This document shows positions 53,024-62,425 of a stretch of 64,000 bases of DNA, one piece after another. The translations under genes and the position numbers were made by a program. Within the stretch, counting starts at the first letter, position 1, and the number at the start of each line of letters is the position of its first letter. The stretch is from Armatimonadia bacterium. Its GTDB lineage: Bacteria > Armatimonadota > Zipacnadia > Zipacnadales > JABUFB01. The DNA is taken from positions 1 through 64,000 of the forward strand of contig JBDKVB010000138.1 of assembly GCA_039679385.1 (NCBI GenBank). The letters run 5' to 3'. The notes beneath the pieces are model-generated. The model was not told where the DNA came from, did no database searches, and worked only from the letters and a program-made list of their open reading frames with translations.

Positions 53024-56000
53024 TCAGGGCAGCGGCACCTGTCGCGACACTACGGTAACGTCCCTCGGACCGACTTCCAGGCTCAGCTCAGCGTACGCAC
53101 CTGCCACGCGGAAGGGCACCTCGCGTCCGGTCATCTCGTCGCGGTACTGTGCACCGGGCTGGTACAGAACGCGGAGCAGCCCACCTCGCACGGTCCGGTA
53201 GTTCGTGTTGTACACCGTCCAGCAGGTCTTCCCCCGGCCATCGGCGCGCTCGGCGAACTCGTTGGCGTAGATGCCCTCCAGCAGCGTCGGCACCAGCGGA
53301 CGCGGGTAGTCCCCGGAAAAGCAGCTCCGATTGTCGCGCAGCACCTTGTGGCTCCGGGCGATGTAGGCTCGGGCCTCCGGCGTGAACCACCGGTCGGCGA
53401 TCCCCTCCAGCCACACGGCCTCGCCATTGAACAGGATGCGCCGCAGGGCCTCGGTGTTGCTCCCCAGTGGGTGATCACAGGTGATGATCTCGATGGTCTT
53501 GAAGGTCGGCATCGCGAATCGGTACAGGTTCACGTGACTGGGCGACCAGACATCGGACACCGAGGAGATGGCATAGGTGAAGCTGCCATCCTGGAACTGC
53601 GAGTTGACGTCGGTCGGGTTCTCCTCCGTGTAGAGCGCGCACTCCGGTCCCAGGGCCTCATGCACTCGCCGGGTCATCTCGCGCTCCCCGAGGATCGGTG
53701 TCGCGCCCAGAGGGTGGTCATGCGCCGGGTTGTAGCACAGGTGGTTGGTCGCGCTGAACCCGTACTCGTCGATGTAGAAACCGACCGCACCTGTCTGTGA
53801 CTTCGCGCGGGCATAGGTGGCCGAGAGATAGTCCTGCCAGTCCTTCACCCAGGGGCAGATATTGTAGCTCGGGGCGAAGTAGGTGTAGGGCCGGCCCTTC
53901 TCGTCCAGGAGTTGCCAGTCCTTTCCGTGAGCCTTGCCCAGGTCCGAGGGCGGATCGACGAGGTAGCCCTCGATGTACAGGCCGACCGGAGTGCCGTCCT
54001 GCTTCACCTCCGCCACCGCTTTGTGGAGGGCCTCTGCACCGCCGAGATAGTCCCACGGCGCATAGTCTCCGCAGCGCCCGTGGACCGGGTCCCATCCCCA
54101 GTCGAACAGGTGCAGGTAGTCCACGCCGCCGAAGGCCTCGCGGTCCTGATCCACGACCTGCTTCACGTGCAGCGTCTTTGTCTGGGCATCGAACATGCCG
54201 CTCGGGTTGGGCGTGCCGAAATGCAGGAAGTGCTGGCGGAAGTTGAACACCTCACGGAACCACGCCTTCCGCGGCGTGGCCGGCGTGTACCACTCGGCGA
54301 CCCACTGGCGGTAACGCTCAAGCTGCTCGTGCCAGTCTCCCTGCAGGCACCCGAGGCGAACCCAGGGCGTTCCTGTCTGGCGTTGACGCGTCGAGGCCAG
54401 GCGCCCGAGACCGGCAGAGGTGTCCCAGACCGCGAGGTCGCCTCCGTAGGGCGTCCACTCGACTGCCAGGCGCACACCCGTGTTGCCCTTCTGGAGTCGG
54501 TAGAACCGAGGCACCGCCTGCAGGTCCCTGGTCATCAGGTAGAGCCCTGTCCCCAGACGGGGCGCGAAGGTTCCCATGATTTGCAGCGGGTTCCCGGCGC
54601 CTGCGTAGGTCTCGCGCAGACCAATCGGGACGTTGCTGATGACCGCACCACGTCGGGGCATCCAGTACCAGGTGTCGTCGGGCTTGTCGCTGAAGCTCAG
54701 ACCACCGACTTCGGGAAAAAAGAAGCGCGTCGTGAGCGGGTCACGACCGCCGGTATCGCAGTCGGCGCTGAGTGCCAGTTCGCCCGAGGTGTCCGGGCGC
54801 GGGTCTATCTTCACCGTGACGCGCACCGGCGGGTTCTGCTTGTCCCAGACCAGACTGATCTCCACGGGACCGGGCTGCGCTGCACTGCTCGGTCGCACGC
54901 TCTCGACGCGGAAGTCCTCGGAGGTGACCTTCTGGTCTCCCAGTTCGAGATGGAAGAGTGGCCCAGGTGTGATGCCCAGCAACGCGCCGGATCCGTCGTG
55001 GTTCTCGAGGCCGATCACCCGCAGACCCTCGGTGACGTCTAGCAGCAGGCTGAGCTTGCCGGCATCGAATCGCAAGCGGCCGCCCTCGCGTCGGAAGCCG
55101 GGTTCCTGGTCTCTTGCTGCCTTGCGCGGCGCGGCTGCCGCGGTCGGAGTGAGCATGCTCGCGCTGGTGGCAGGTCCCGGTTTGTCGCTGAGCGTTGCAG
55201 CCACGACTCCGAAGGCGGCGTTGCGCATTCCATCGCGAAGGGTCACAGTCTTCAGGGGCTTGGTCGGGTCAAGAGCCAGGGCATACACTGCCAGCCCAGG
55301 CGTGACCTGGTGAAGACCGGTCGGGAGGATCACCGGGAACTGCTCCTCGGAGCTCCCGTCCGCATAGGCGACACCGGCCACGAACCGCTCCACCTGTCGG
55401 ATCGCCCTCAGGTTGCCTCCCCCGAAGGAAGGCTCTTCAACAGGCGGAAGCTTGGCGGCCAGTATCAGGTACAGCTCTGCAGCCTTGCCGTCGACAGGGA
55501 CCTCGATGCTGCCCACGTCCTTGACGGGAGTCATCACCGCCGCATCGAGCCCGGAACGCAGGGAGAAGGGGATGCCCTGTGCAGTGATGCGCTCACCCTC
55601 GATCCAGCCTTCAAAGCCCAGACGAGTGGAGAGGCCCAGGCCCTCCTGGTTGCCCGGCGGTAGCGATACCGGACGCCAACCGGCGGCCTCGTTAGGCCAG
55701 CCCTGAGTGTAGGGGAAAACGTCCGCAAGGCGCACCGCCGGAACCCCCTCCATGAAGGTGATGCCGGCGATCTCAAGACTTGCGTCGGGCGCTGCCGCCT
55801 GCACCTGCACCGCTAAGGTGTTGATCGAGGCGACCGCAATCGCTGCCGAGGACACGTGCCACAGACCATCCGAGTTGAGGTCCCCGAACTGGACGAGGTA
55901 CTGCTCCTCCGGCGCACGTCCACCGGCCTGGTTCGCTACATAGAGGGCGTAGTCGCTGGTCGCGCCGCCAACACCGCGAGCACGGTAGCGGAAGGCCACC

Positions 56001-56761
56001 CTTCGGGCACCGGTCACCGGCTCTGCCAGCGTACGCGACCACTTGCAGCCCATCCCGGCCTCCGGCACGGCGAAACGCAGGCCCTCTGGGGTCTTCTCGA
56101 TGTGGCTATCGGGCGCGTAGTTGCCCAGCCATCCGGGCTGCGCTGTCCAGGAGGTCGGCTCATCCAGGGACACCGGCCAGCGCTGCCCCTCGCCCTGAGG
56201 TGGACGATAGCCCTCGGCATCCGTCGGCGGGGCATCGGTGAAGGCCAGCCAGTCCACCCACAACTCAGCTTTCGGAGCTCCGCCTGCCTGGCAGGCCAGA
56301 GCGACAGCCCGCACCGGAGCGACCGCGCCCGCCTCGGAGAGGTTGAGGGCACGGGTATGCCACTTACCGTCGGCCATCAGGTCGGTGTCGCGGATCAGCC
56401 GCAGTCCATCGCGGCCCTTCGAGGAGTCACCCAGCCACAGGAGGTAATCGACGCTGGAGGGATACCCCGTGGCCCGATACCGGATCACCAGCCAGGGCGC
56501 GAGCCCCGTCTCAATGTCGTCGAAGTCCTTGCGCCACTTCATCCCACGCCCTGAGGGCCCGGCGGTGAAGTGCCCGACTCCATCACTGACCTCCGCTTTG
56601 GCCTGGGGATCCGCTGCGCTTCCCATCCAGTCCGGACGCGCGGTCCAGCCCTCAAGGGTAGTGAAGTCGTCTCGCGCCTCCTCGTCAGAGGATGCCACGA
56701 GAGGCAACAAGGCCGCACAGAAAAGCGCTGTCGCGAGGAGTAGATAGTGACGGCTGTTCAC
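53024..56761 (-). CDS. Very large secreted DUF6259-like glycoside hydrolase
   Basis: A 1245-residue protein. GTG 56761 has AGGAGG eight bases upstream and begins a signal peptide (HYLLLATALFCAALLPLVAS). Two repeated carbohydrate-binding-like domains come first (about 30-180 and 195-335; compare SLDEPTSWTAQPGWLGNYAP with DFTTLEGWTARPDWMGSAAD), then a beta domain, a super-sandwich region (about 560-780) and a TIM-barrel-like catalytic part (about 820-1130) with YLHLFDWGWDPVHGRCGDYA and GAVGFYIDEYGFSATNHL, whose Asp/Glu are likely catalytic. I associate this layout with DUF6259. The substrate is unknown. Confidence 0.75.
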   Translation of the reverse strand: MNSRHYLLLATALFCAALLPLVASSDEEARDDFTTLEGWTARPDWMGSAADPQAKAEVSDGVGHFTAGPSGRGMKWRKDFDDIETGLAPWLVIRYRATGYPSSVDYLLWLGDSSKGRDGLRLIRDTDLMADGKWHTRALNLSEAGAVAPVRAVALACQAGGAPKAELWVDWLAFTDAPPTDAEGYRPPQGEGQRWPVSLDEPTSWTAQPGWLGNYAPDSHIEKTPEGLRFAVPEAGMGCKWSRTLAEPVTGARRVAFRYRARGVGGATSDYALYVANQAGGRAPEEQYLVQFGDLNSDGLWHVSSAAIAVASINTLAVQVQAAAPDASLEIAGITFMEGVPAVRLADVFPYTQGWPNEAAGWRPVSLPPGNQEGLGLSTRLGFEGWIEGERITAQGIPFSLRSGLDAAVMTPVKDVGSIEVPVDGKAAELYLILAAKLPPVEEPSFGGGNLRAIRQVERFVAGVAYADGSSEEQFPVILPTGLHQVTPGLAVYALALDPTKPLKTVTLRDGMRNAAFGVVAATLSDKPGPATSASMLTPTAAAAPRKAARDQEPGFRREGGRLRFDAGKLSLLLDVTEGLRVIGLENHDGSGALLGITPGPLFHLELGDQKVTSEDFRVESVRPSSAAQPGPVEISLVWDKQNPPVRVTVKIDPRPDTSGELALSADCDTGGRDPLTTRFFFPEVGGLSFSDKPDDTWYWMPRRGAVISNVPIGLRETYAGAGNPLQIMGTFAPRLGTGLYLMTRDLQAVPRFYRLQKGNTGVRLAVEWTPYGGDLAVWDTSAGLGRLASTRQRQTGTPWVRLGCLQGDWHEQLERYRQWVAEWYTPATPRKAWFREVFNFRQHFLHFGTPNPSGMFDAQTKTLHVKQVVDQDREAFGGVDYLHLFDWGWDPVHGRCGDYAPWDYLGGAEALHKAVAEVKQDGTPVGLYIEGYLVDPPSDLGKAHGKDWQLLDEKGRPYTYFAPSYNICPWVKDWQDYLSATYARAKSQTGAVGFYIDEYGFSATNHLCYNPAHDHPLGATPILGEREMTRRVHEALGPECALYTEENPTDVNSQFQDGSFTYAISSVSDVWSPSHVNLYRFAMPTFKTIEIITCDHPLGSNTEALRRILFNGEAVWLEGIADRWFTPEARAYIARSHKVLRDNRSCFSGDYPRPLVPTLLEGIYANEFAERADGRGKTCWTVYNTNYRTVRGGLLRVLYQPGAQYRDEMTGREVPFRVAGAYAELSLEVGPRDVTVVSRQVPLP

Positions 56762-56911
56762 GGGAGGGGCCTCCTGTCGATCGCTGGTCATGTCCACTCA
56801 GGTGATTCGTCCCGGCCTCTGGCTTACCCTCCGTGCACAAGGAAGGATTCGCCACGGCCGCTGCTCAACGTATGTATGAAGCGTTCATCTGGTCGTGATG
56901 GAGGCTAGACG

Positions 56912-59038
56912 ATGAGGCTTGAGTTGCGAAGACTGTGGCTAGTGCTGCTGGCGCTCGTCGCAGCCACCTGCGCTGCAGATACGGTATCCGAGCGCATGGT
57001 TGCGCCCGGAGTGGCATACACGGCCTTGCGCCGAGAGGCCGGACCCTGGGAGATCCGCGTCCTGCGGGTCGCTCGCGACGAGAAGCGTGTCCGTCTGGAG
57101 ACCGCCCTGGCTCAGGGCACCGTGAAGGGCGTGGAGGCACTCTCGGCCACCATCAAGCGCGAGACGCAGCCTGGAGACTATGTGGTCGCTGCAGTCAACG
57201 CCGACTTCTTCGTCATGGCGGGCAACCCGCTCGCAGGAACGCTCTGCGGTCTGACGCTCCGCCACGGGGAGCTGGTGATGACCGCCCGCAACCGTCCGGC
57301 GGCTGTGCTGATGGCCGACGGTACTCCCCGGATTGGCACCTTCAACACCACGGGGTCCCTGGAGACACCGGCCGGGACTGTCACAGTCGGCGGGGTCAAT
57401 CAGGAGCCGCCGAAGGACAGTGTCAGCGTGTTCACGGCTCGCTACGGCTGGGTACAGACCTTGCCCTGTGTGGTCCTGAAAGGTGAGGGCCTGCCGCTGA
57501 CGCCGACCGGTCAGTGGAAGGCAACCGTCACCGAGACGCCGGCGGCCGGGAGCAATCGCGTAGCCGCCGAAGGCGAGCTGATCCTCCGTGCTGCCGGCAC
57601 TGCTCAGGACGCTCTGTCGCGGCTGAAGCCCGGCGACGCAGTGACGCTCAAGCTCGACACACCGGACCTTCCCGCCGGCGCCTCTGAAGCTGTGGGCGGC
57701 AGCACGGTTCTGGTACGTGACGGTCGCGTCCTCCCCGACCCGAAAGGCACCGATCCCAGGCACCCTCGTACAGCCTTCGGCTACAACAGCCGGGAGATTG
57801 CCCTCGTGACCGTCGACGGTCGGCAGACGGGCTGGAGCGTGGGCATGAGAATGGGGGAGCTGGCGTCACTGATGGCCGAGTTGGGATGCACCGACGCCGT
57901 GAACCTTGATGGCGGAGGGTCGACGACGGCCTGGGTCCGGGGAGAGGTGATGAACCGCCCGTCGGATGGGGGAGAGCGCCGCATCGCCGACTCGCTGCTG
58001 GTGCGGTCGCGCGTTCCCGTGGGGCCGGCAGTCCGCATCACCGTCGACCATGAGCGTATCACGGCACTGCCGGGGGCCAGGGTCCCGGTTCGCTACTGGC
58101 TCACGGACGAGGGCTACAACGCGGTGAAGATCGATCCAGCCCGGATGTCGCTGGAGGTCGTACCCCGGAGCTCCGGGGTCAGCGCCTCGCTGGCCGAGGG
58201 GGTCATCACCATCGGTCCCGCGACCGGCTCGGCGACGCTGCGGCTGCACTACCGGGGAGAGCATCACGTGGTGGCGAGAGTCGCGCTGGTCGTACTCCCA
58301 ACCTGTGCGAGGCTCGAGGTTGAGCCGCCGATGGCCGAGCTCTGCACCGGTGAGACGGTTCGTTTCTGCGCCCAGGGCGTGACCGCGGAGGGAGAGCAAG
58401 TCTGGGTGCCGCAGGAACTCGTGCAGTGGCAGGCGGCAGGCAACGCCCTGCGAACCTCTGGCTTCGGCACCTTCACCGCACTTCGCGGCGGCATGACCGC
58501 TCCGGTGACGGCCCGTCTTGGAGAGGCCACAGGCACCGGCACGGTGCGCATCGCTCAGGAAGTGGCTGTGGAAGGCTTCGAGGGCACACCGCCTGTGCGC
58601 TTCTCGGTCTACCCGGAGAAGGGCTCGGTGACCGGGAAGGTAGAGCTACAGAAGGGGGATGCGGCGGCCGGACAGGGCCACTGCCGGATGACCTATGACC
58701 TGGGCAAGCCGGAGGGCACACGTGCAGCCTACGTGATGCTCGACAAGCCGATCCCGGGTGCCCTCAAGCTCAGTCTCTCGGCTCGCGCGAGTGGCCCGGC
58801 AAAGACCTGGCTGCGGGCGGCTGTGGTGGACGGCAACGGTACGCGGCAGCTGTTCTCCTTCAGCGAGGGACTGGCGCCTGCGAAGACCTGGCGGCAGCTC
58901 TCTGTGCGCCTTCCGGAGGGCATCAAGCAGCCTGTGACATGGCAGTCCGTGTACGTGGTGGCGACGACGGGGGATACGGGAGCCGGCTCTGTAGACGTGG
59001 ACGACCTGCGCATCCTCAGCGGCGGTGACGGCCACTGA
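56912..59038 (+). CDS. Secreted phosphodiester glycosidase (NAGPA/DUF2233 type)
   Basis: A 708-residue protein with a signal peptide (LWLVLLALVAATCA) and GGAGG before ATG 56912. The catalytic domain (about 30-375) has VAAVNADFFVMAGNPLAGTL and the family hallmark VNLDGGGSTTAWVRGEVMNR with D333. NAGPA enzymes hydrolyse GlcNAc-1-phosphodiester links; bacterial relatives act on cell-wall or exopolysaccharide phosphodiesters. The C-terminal half has Ig/BIG-like beta repeats (CARLEVEPPMAELCTGETVR) and a last carbohydrate-binding-like domain (about 545-705). It is divergent from the DUF6259-like gene. Confidence 0.88.
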   Translation: MRLELRRLWLVLLALVAATCAADTVSERMVAPGVAYTALRREAGPWEIRVLRVARDEKRVRLETALAQGTVKGVEALSATIKRETQPGDYVVAAVNADFFVMAGNPLAGTLCGLTLRHGELVMTARNRPAAVLMADGTPRIGTFNTTGSLETPAGTVTVGGVNQEPPKDSVSVFTARYGWVQTLPCVVLKGEGLPLTPTGQWKATVTETPAAGSNRVAAEGELILRAAGTAQDALSRLKPGDAVTLKLDTPDLPAGASEAVGGSTVLVRDGRVLPDPKGTDPRHPRTAFGYNSREIALVTVDGRQTGWSVGMRMGELASLMAELGCTDAVNLDGGGSTTAWVRGEVMNRPSDGGERRIADSLLVRSRVPVGPAVRITVDHERITALPGARVPVRYWLTDEGYNAVKIDPARMSLEVVPRSSGVSASLAEGVITIGPATGSATLRLHYRGEHHVVARVALVVLPTCARLEVEPPMAELCTGETVRFCAQGVTAEGEQVWVPQELVQWQAAGNALRTSGFGTFTALRGGMTAPVTARLGEATGTGTVRIAQEVAVEGFEGTPPVRFSVYPEKGSVTGKVELQKGDAAAGQGHCRMTYDLGKPEGTRAAYVMLDKPIPGALKLSLSARASGPAKTWLRAAVVDGNGTRQLFSFSEGLAPAKTWRQLSVRLPEGIKQPVTWQSVYVVATTGDTGAGSVDVDDLRILSGGDGH

Positions 59039-59091
59039 AGCCAGCGCGTTCTCTGAGAGGGAACAGGCGCTGTCGCACTGAGGCAAAGAGA

Positions 59092-59125
59092 AGGGAGACG
59101 CCGGCTGTGGGCCGTGCGTCTCCCT
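59092..59125. terminator. Bidirectional terminator hairpin
   Basis: AGGGAGACGC (59092-59101) and GCGTCTCCCT (59116-59125) form a 10-bp perfect stem with a 14-nt loop between two convergent genes. The tail GCTTGCTT is moderately T-rich. Confidence 0.7.
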
Positions 59126-59159
59126 GCTTGCTTGCGGAACTCAGCTTCTGGCCGTAGGG

Positions 59160-59813
59160 TTACTGCCAGGCCTGCGAGATGGGCTTGTTGTAGTTGGGGC
59201 TACTCGTGGAGAGGTTGTAGATGAACTGGTTGTAGTTGATCCCGCTGAGCTTCTGCCACTTGACGTGGCCGTCCATGAACAGGGCGTTGATGCCCTCGTT
59301 GTGCAGGTCCGTGCGGGTGCTGGTGTTGCCGTAGGTGCCCTTGCCCAGACGGTCGTAGATGAAGGGACCGCTGTCGAGCCAGGGGTTGTTGGAGTCGACA
59401 ACGTACACGGTGTTGCACTCGTCAGTGATAGCTGAGAGAGCTGCGCCAAGCACCGTCTGGTTCGCGCCGTAGCTGGATCGCCAGACAACGCCCGACTTGG
59501 TGTAGACCCAGCCGTTGGTGTTGCTCGGGCACAGCAGCATCTGCATGTTCTTGGTGTAGGGGGCCAGCGGCCAGCACCAGAAGTACTCGTCGCCGGAGTG
59601 CCAACTCACGTAGTATCCACCAGGCGTCTTTTCGTCGTAGTCCTGCTCATACATCTTGAAGGCCAGACCGATCTGCTTCTGGTTCGACTGGCAGCTCGCC
59701 TGACGAGCCTTCTCGCGCGCCCGTGCGAAGACCGGGAACAGGATGGCGGCAAGAATGGCAATGATGGCGATGACAACCAGCAGTTCAATGAGCGTAAAGC
59801 CCTTTCGTTTCAA
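59160..59813 (-). CDS. Type II/IV pseudopilin-like protein with H-x9-DG motif
   Basis: A 217-residue prepilin. MKRKG is the leader; cleavage would precede F6, with the conserved Glu at mature position 5 and the hydrophobic helix [36 protein letters not shown] and [16 protein letters not shown] follow, typical of the large family of such proteins in Armatimonadota. Near the end, [16 protein letters not shown] is the H-x9-DG element also seen in DUF1559 proteins. These proteins are exported and probably displayed at the surface; their function is unknown. Ribosome site AGGAGG is about 8 bases upstream. Confidence 0.9.
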   Translation of the reverse strand: MKRKGFTLIELLVVIAIIAILAAILFPVFARAREKARQASCQSNQKQIGLAFKMYEQDYDEKTPGGYYVSWHSGDEYFWCWPLAPYTKNMQMLLCPSNTNGWVYTKSGVVWRSSYGANQTVLGAALSAITDECNTVYVVDSNNPWLDSGPFIYDRLGKGTYGNTSTRTDLHNEGINALFMDGHVKWQKLSGINYNQFIYNLSTSSPNYNKPISQAWQ

Positions 59814-59892
59814 AGCTAACAGCCTCCTTGCTGAGGTGGGCCGTCAGGAACGGCCCGCCTTGGCGACCATACGCCGCCAAGTGCCAGGAGGC

Positions 59893-59921
59893 ATGATAGC
59901 ACCCGCTACCGGATAGATCAA
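59893..59921 (-). promoter_or_regulatory. Promoter for the pseudopilin gene
   Basis: On the minus strand TTGATC (59921-59916) and TATCAT (59898-59893) are exactly 17 bp apart. Start would be near 59886. The leader then holds a GGGCCGT/ACGGCCC hairpin at about 59841-59859 before the ribosome site. Confidence 0.65.
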
Positions 59922-59979
59922 TAGATACACAGTTACAGTTACGTATAGTATCCCGCTGAGTGGGCAGTCGGGTGCCTCG

Positions 59980-61881
59980 TCAGACATGAGCCTTCAGCCA
60001 CTGGACTGTGCGCTCAAAGAGGTCCTGCTGATGGGGTACCTCGCCGAGGCCATGCCCCTCACGCGGGTAGATCACCAGTTCTGTCTCCACGCCGGCATGG
60101 CGCAGTCCCCAGTAGAGCTCGTAGCTCTGCGCGATCGGCACCCGCACGTCTTGCTCACCGTGCCAGATCAAGGTGGGCGTCGTCGCCTTCGTGACGAAGG
60201 TCATCGCGGACCTACTCCGGTACGCTTCCGGTTCGTCATAGGGTGCAGCGCCCAGGTACAACTCGAGAAAGGAAGGGGTGATGTCGGTCTGGCCATGGAA
60301 GGAGAACAGGTCGGTGAGGCCACAGCCGCAGATGGCCGCTTTGAAGCGGTTGGTCTGTGTGATGGACCAGGAGGTCAGGTAGCCGCCATAGCTGGCTCCG
60401 TAGACAGCCAGTCGTTCCGGGTCGGCGATACCACTGCCGATGAGTAGGTCCACGCCGGCCATGAGATCCTTGAAGTCGCCGTCTCCCCAGTCCTGGACAT
60501 TGGCTCCTCCGAAGGCCGCGCCGTAGCCCTGTGAGCCACGCGGGTTAGGTGCCAGGACGACATAGCCCTCCGCCGCCAGGAGTTGCCGTGGAATCAGCCC
60601 AAGGTCTTGCCGGAACCGCCCATGGGGCCCACCGTGAATCATGAGAACCGTCGGGTAGCGCTGGCCGTGTCGGTACCCCGGCGGCAAGGTGACGAGTCCC
60701 TCGATCTCCAGTCCGCCCTCAGAGGGCCAGCGCACCAACTGCGTCCGCCCCAGCCGGAACTTGGAGACGCTCGCCGACTCCTGGGTCAACCGCGTCGCCG
60801 TAGTGGGCTCGAGACTGGAGCGCCACACCTCCTGCCCCTGATCCAGACTTTGCGCAAGGGCAAAGACCGTCTGGCCGTCTCGGCTGACCTGCAGGCCATC
60901 GAGGGCGACCGGCAGACCAGTTGCCACACGCTGGAGCTTGCCGGGCGAGTCGAGGCGTACAGTGCAAAGCACGGTGGTGGTCCCCTCGGCGACCATCAGC
61001 ACCAGGCCGGAGCTGTCGGGAAGCCACTCGGCGGTCACCGCTGCGCCGACGATCTCCGGCGTCAGTCGCACCACCAGACCTTGAGACAGATCGACGGCCC
61101 AGGCTTCCGTGGCAAAGGCATTGTCGCGGGTGCCGCCGAGGACTGTGACCTGTCTCCCATCGGGCGACACTCGTAGCTGCCCGATCCAGCGGAACTGGTC
61201 GGAGAGCGTCGTGACCTCGCTGGAGCCCAGGTCCAGGACGCCCAGCTTCGGACGCATCATCAGCGAGTCCACGCGCGGCTCGTCGGTGAACAGCACAGCC
61301 GCCTTGCGACCGTCCGGCAGCCAGGCATACTCCCAGACGGCCACGCTCTCAGGTGACACGGCTTTGGGCTTGCCCGCGTCAGCTGACATCATCCACAACC
61401 GCTTGGGCCTGTCATCCAGCACAAAGCGCCGCGCGTCCTCACCCTTCTCCTTGCGGCGCTTCGTCTTGGCATCGTCGGGCTGCGGAGCGAGGAAGCTGAG
61501 CCGCTTCCCGTCGGGTGTGTAGCGCAGCGACTCCGGCGCGGTCTCGAGCTCGCCCAATCTGGAGGGCTCGCCACCTTCGCGGGGAAGCAGGAACACCTGC
61601 GGCGGACGGTCACGGTCGACCTTGCGGGTGAAGGCGAGGGTCTGGCCATCGGGCGACCACTGCGGCTGTCCATCCTCGACGCCCTGAGTGAGCGGCCGGG
61701 TCTTGGCACCGTAGGGCGTGACCGACCAAATGCTGGTGCCGCGGGTCTTCTCGCCCGGACGTCGCACGGCTCTGACGAAGGCCAGTAGCTCTCCCTCGGG
61801 GGAGAGCCTCAACTCGGAGAGTACCGGCAGATCGAGAGCTTCACGGATGGTTGCGAAACGCGGCTTCGTCTTCTTGGCCAT
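59980..61881 (-). CDS. S9-family prolyl oligopeptidase / acylaminoacyl peptidase
   Basis: A 633-residue serine peptidase. ATG 61881 follows GAGGG; a GTG one codon upstream is also possible. Residues 1-370 form a WD40-like beta propeller (LRLSPEGELLAFVR, PQWSPDGQTLAFTR, LRYTPDGKRLSFLA). Residues about 385-633 are the alpha/beta hydrolase domain with the oxyanion segment MIHGGPHGRF, the nucleophile S497 in YGASYGGYLTSW, the Asp in WHGEQDVRVPIAQS and the His in YPREGHGLGE. No signal peptide is seen, so it probably degrades oligopeptides in the cytoplasm. Confidence 0.93.
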   Translation of the reverse strand: MAKKTKPRFATIREALDLPVLSELRLSPEGELLAFVRAVRRPGEKTRGTSIWSVTPYGAKTRPLTQGVEDGQPQWSPDGQTLAFTRKVDRDRPPQVFLLPREGGEPSRLGELETAPESLRYTPDGKRLSFLAPQPDDAKTKRRKEKGEDARRFVLDDRPKRLWMMSADAGKPKAVSPESVAVWEYAWLPDGRKAAVLFTDEPRVDSLMMRPKLGVLDLGSSEVTTLSDQFRWIGQLRVSPDGRQVTVLGGTRDNAFATEAWAVDLSQGLVVRLTPEIVGAAVTAEWLPDSSGLVLMVAEGTTTVLCTVRLDSPGKLQRVATGLPVALDGLQVSRDGQTVFALAQSLDQGQEVWRSSLEPTTATRLTQESASVSKFRLGRTQLVRWPSEGGLEIEGLVTLPPGYRHGQRYPTVLMIHGGPHGRFRQDLGLIPRQLLAAEGYVVLAPNPRGSQGYGAAFGGANVQDWGDGDFKDLMAGVDLLIGSGIADPERLAVYGASYGGYLTSWSITQTNRFKAAICGCGLTDLFSFHGQTDITPSFLELYLGAAPYDEPEAYRSRSAMTFVTKATTPTLIWHGEQDVRVPIAQSYELYWGLRHAGVETELVIYPREGHGLGEVPHQQDLFERTVQWLKAHV

Positions 61882-61996
61882 CACTGTATCCCTCGCAATC
61901 AGGATTCGTCTACGTGAGGCTGTCGCAGTCTACTTCAACAGTGTTGTCTTCCTGGCGAAGCCCGGCAGCGTCTCAGCCACAGGCCTCAGAACTGGG

Positions 61997-62425
61997 CTAG
62001 TCAGGCTGAGACTGGGAGGCGAGCCAGTCCTCCGCCATGACGAGTGCAGCGTAGTGGTCGAGCGGCCCCGGTGGGACGATCATGCCACGCGGAATCAGCC
62101 TGCGCCAGCCTTGTGGTGGATGGTCCTGCAGGTAGCGCTCCCTGGCGCGGAGTGTGGTGTTGTGCTCGGGTACGACGTGAAGGGGTGCCTCGATCCCCAG
62201 GGCCTGCAACTCGCCGATCACCGCTCGATGGGTCGTCCGATCGCCGACGAGCAAAGCGGCAAGGGGCCTGCCCTGCACAAGCTGCGAGACCGTCGCCGCC
62301 AGTTCACTTCGGGCGACAACGGCCATCTCGAGGACGCGGCCGGATTCAGTGAGGAGGGCGAGACCGCACTTCGCGCTTCCGGGGTCAACGGCCAGCAGGA
62401 GCCTGTCGGGCTCGGGGTCTGTCAT
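61997..62425 (-). CDS. YqgF/RuvX-like RNase H-fold nuclease
   Basis: A 142-residue protein with the RNase H-fold order seen in YqgF: LLLAVDPGSAKCGLALL with the first acidic residue, ALLVGDRTTHRAVIGEL, the Glu in HVVPEHNTTLRARERYL, and the final Asp in GPLDHYAALVMAEDWL. All four acidic positions needed for metal binding appear present. YqgF proteins process the 5' end of 16S rRNA or act on branched DNA. The start overlaps the stop of the upstream DUF3084 gene by 4 bp (ATGA). This pairing with DUF3084 is, to my knowledge, also seen in cyanobacteria. Confidence 0.82.
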   Translation of the reverse strand: MTDPEPDRLLLAVDPGSAKCGLALLTESGRVLEMAVVARSELAATVSQLVQGRPLAALLVGDRTTHRAVIGELQALGIEAPLHVVPEHNTTLRARERYLQDHPPQGWRRLIPRGMIVPPGPLDHYAALVMAEDWLASQSQPD

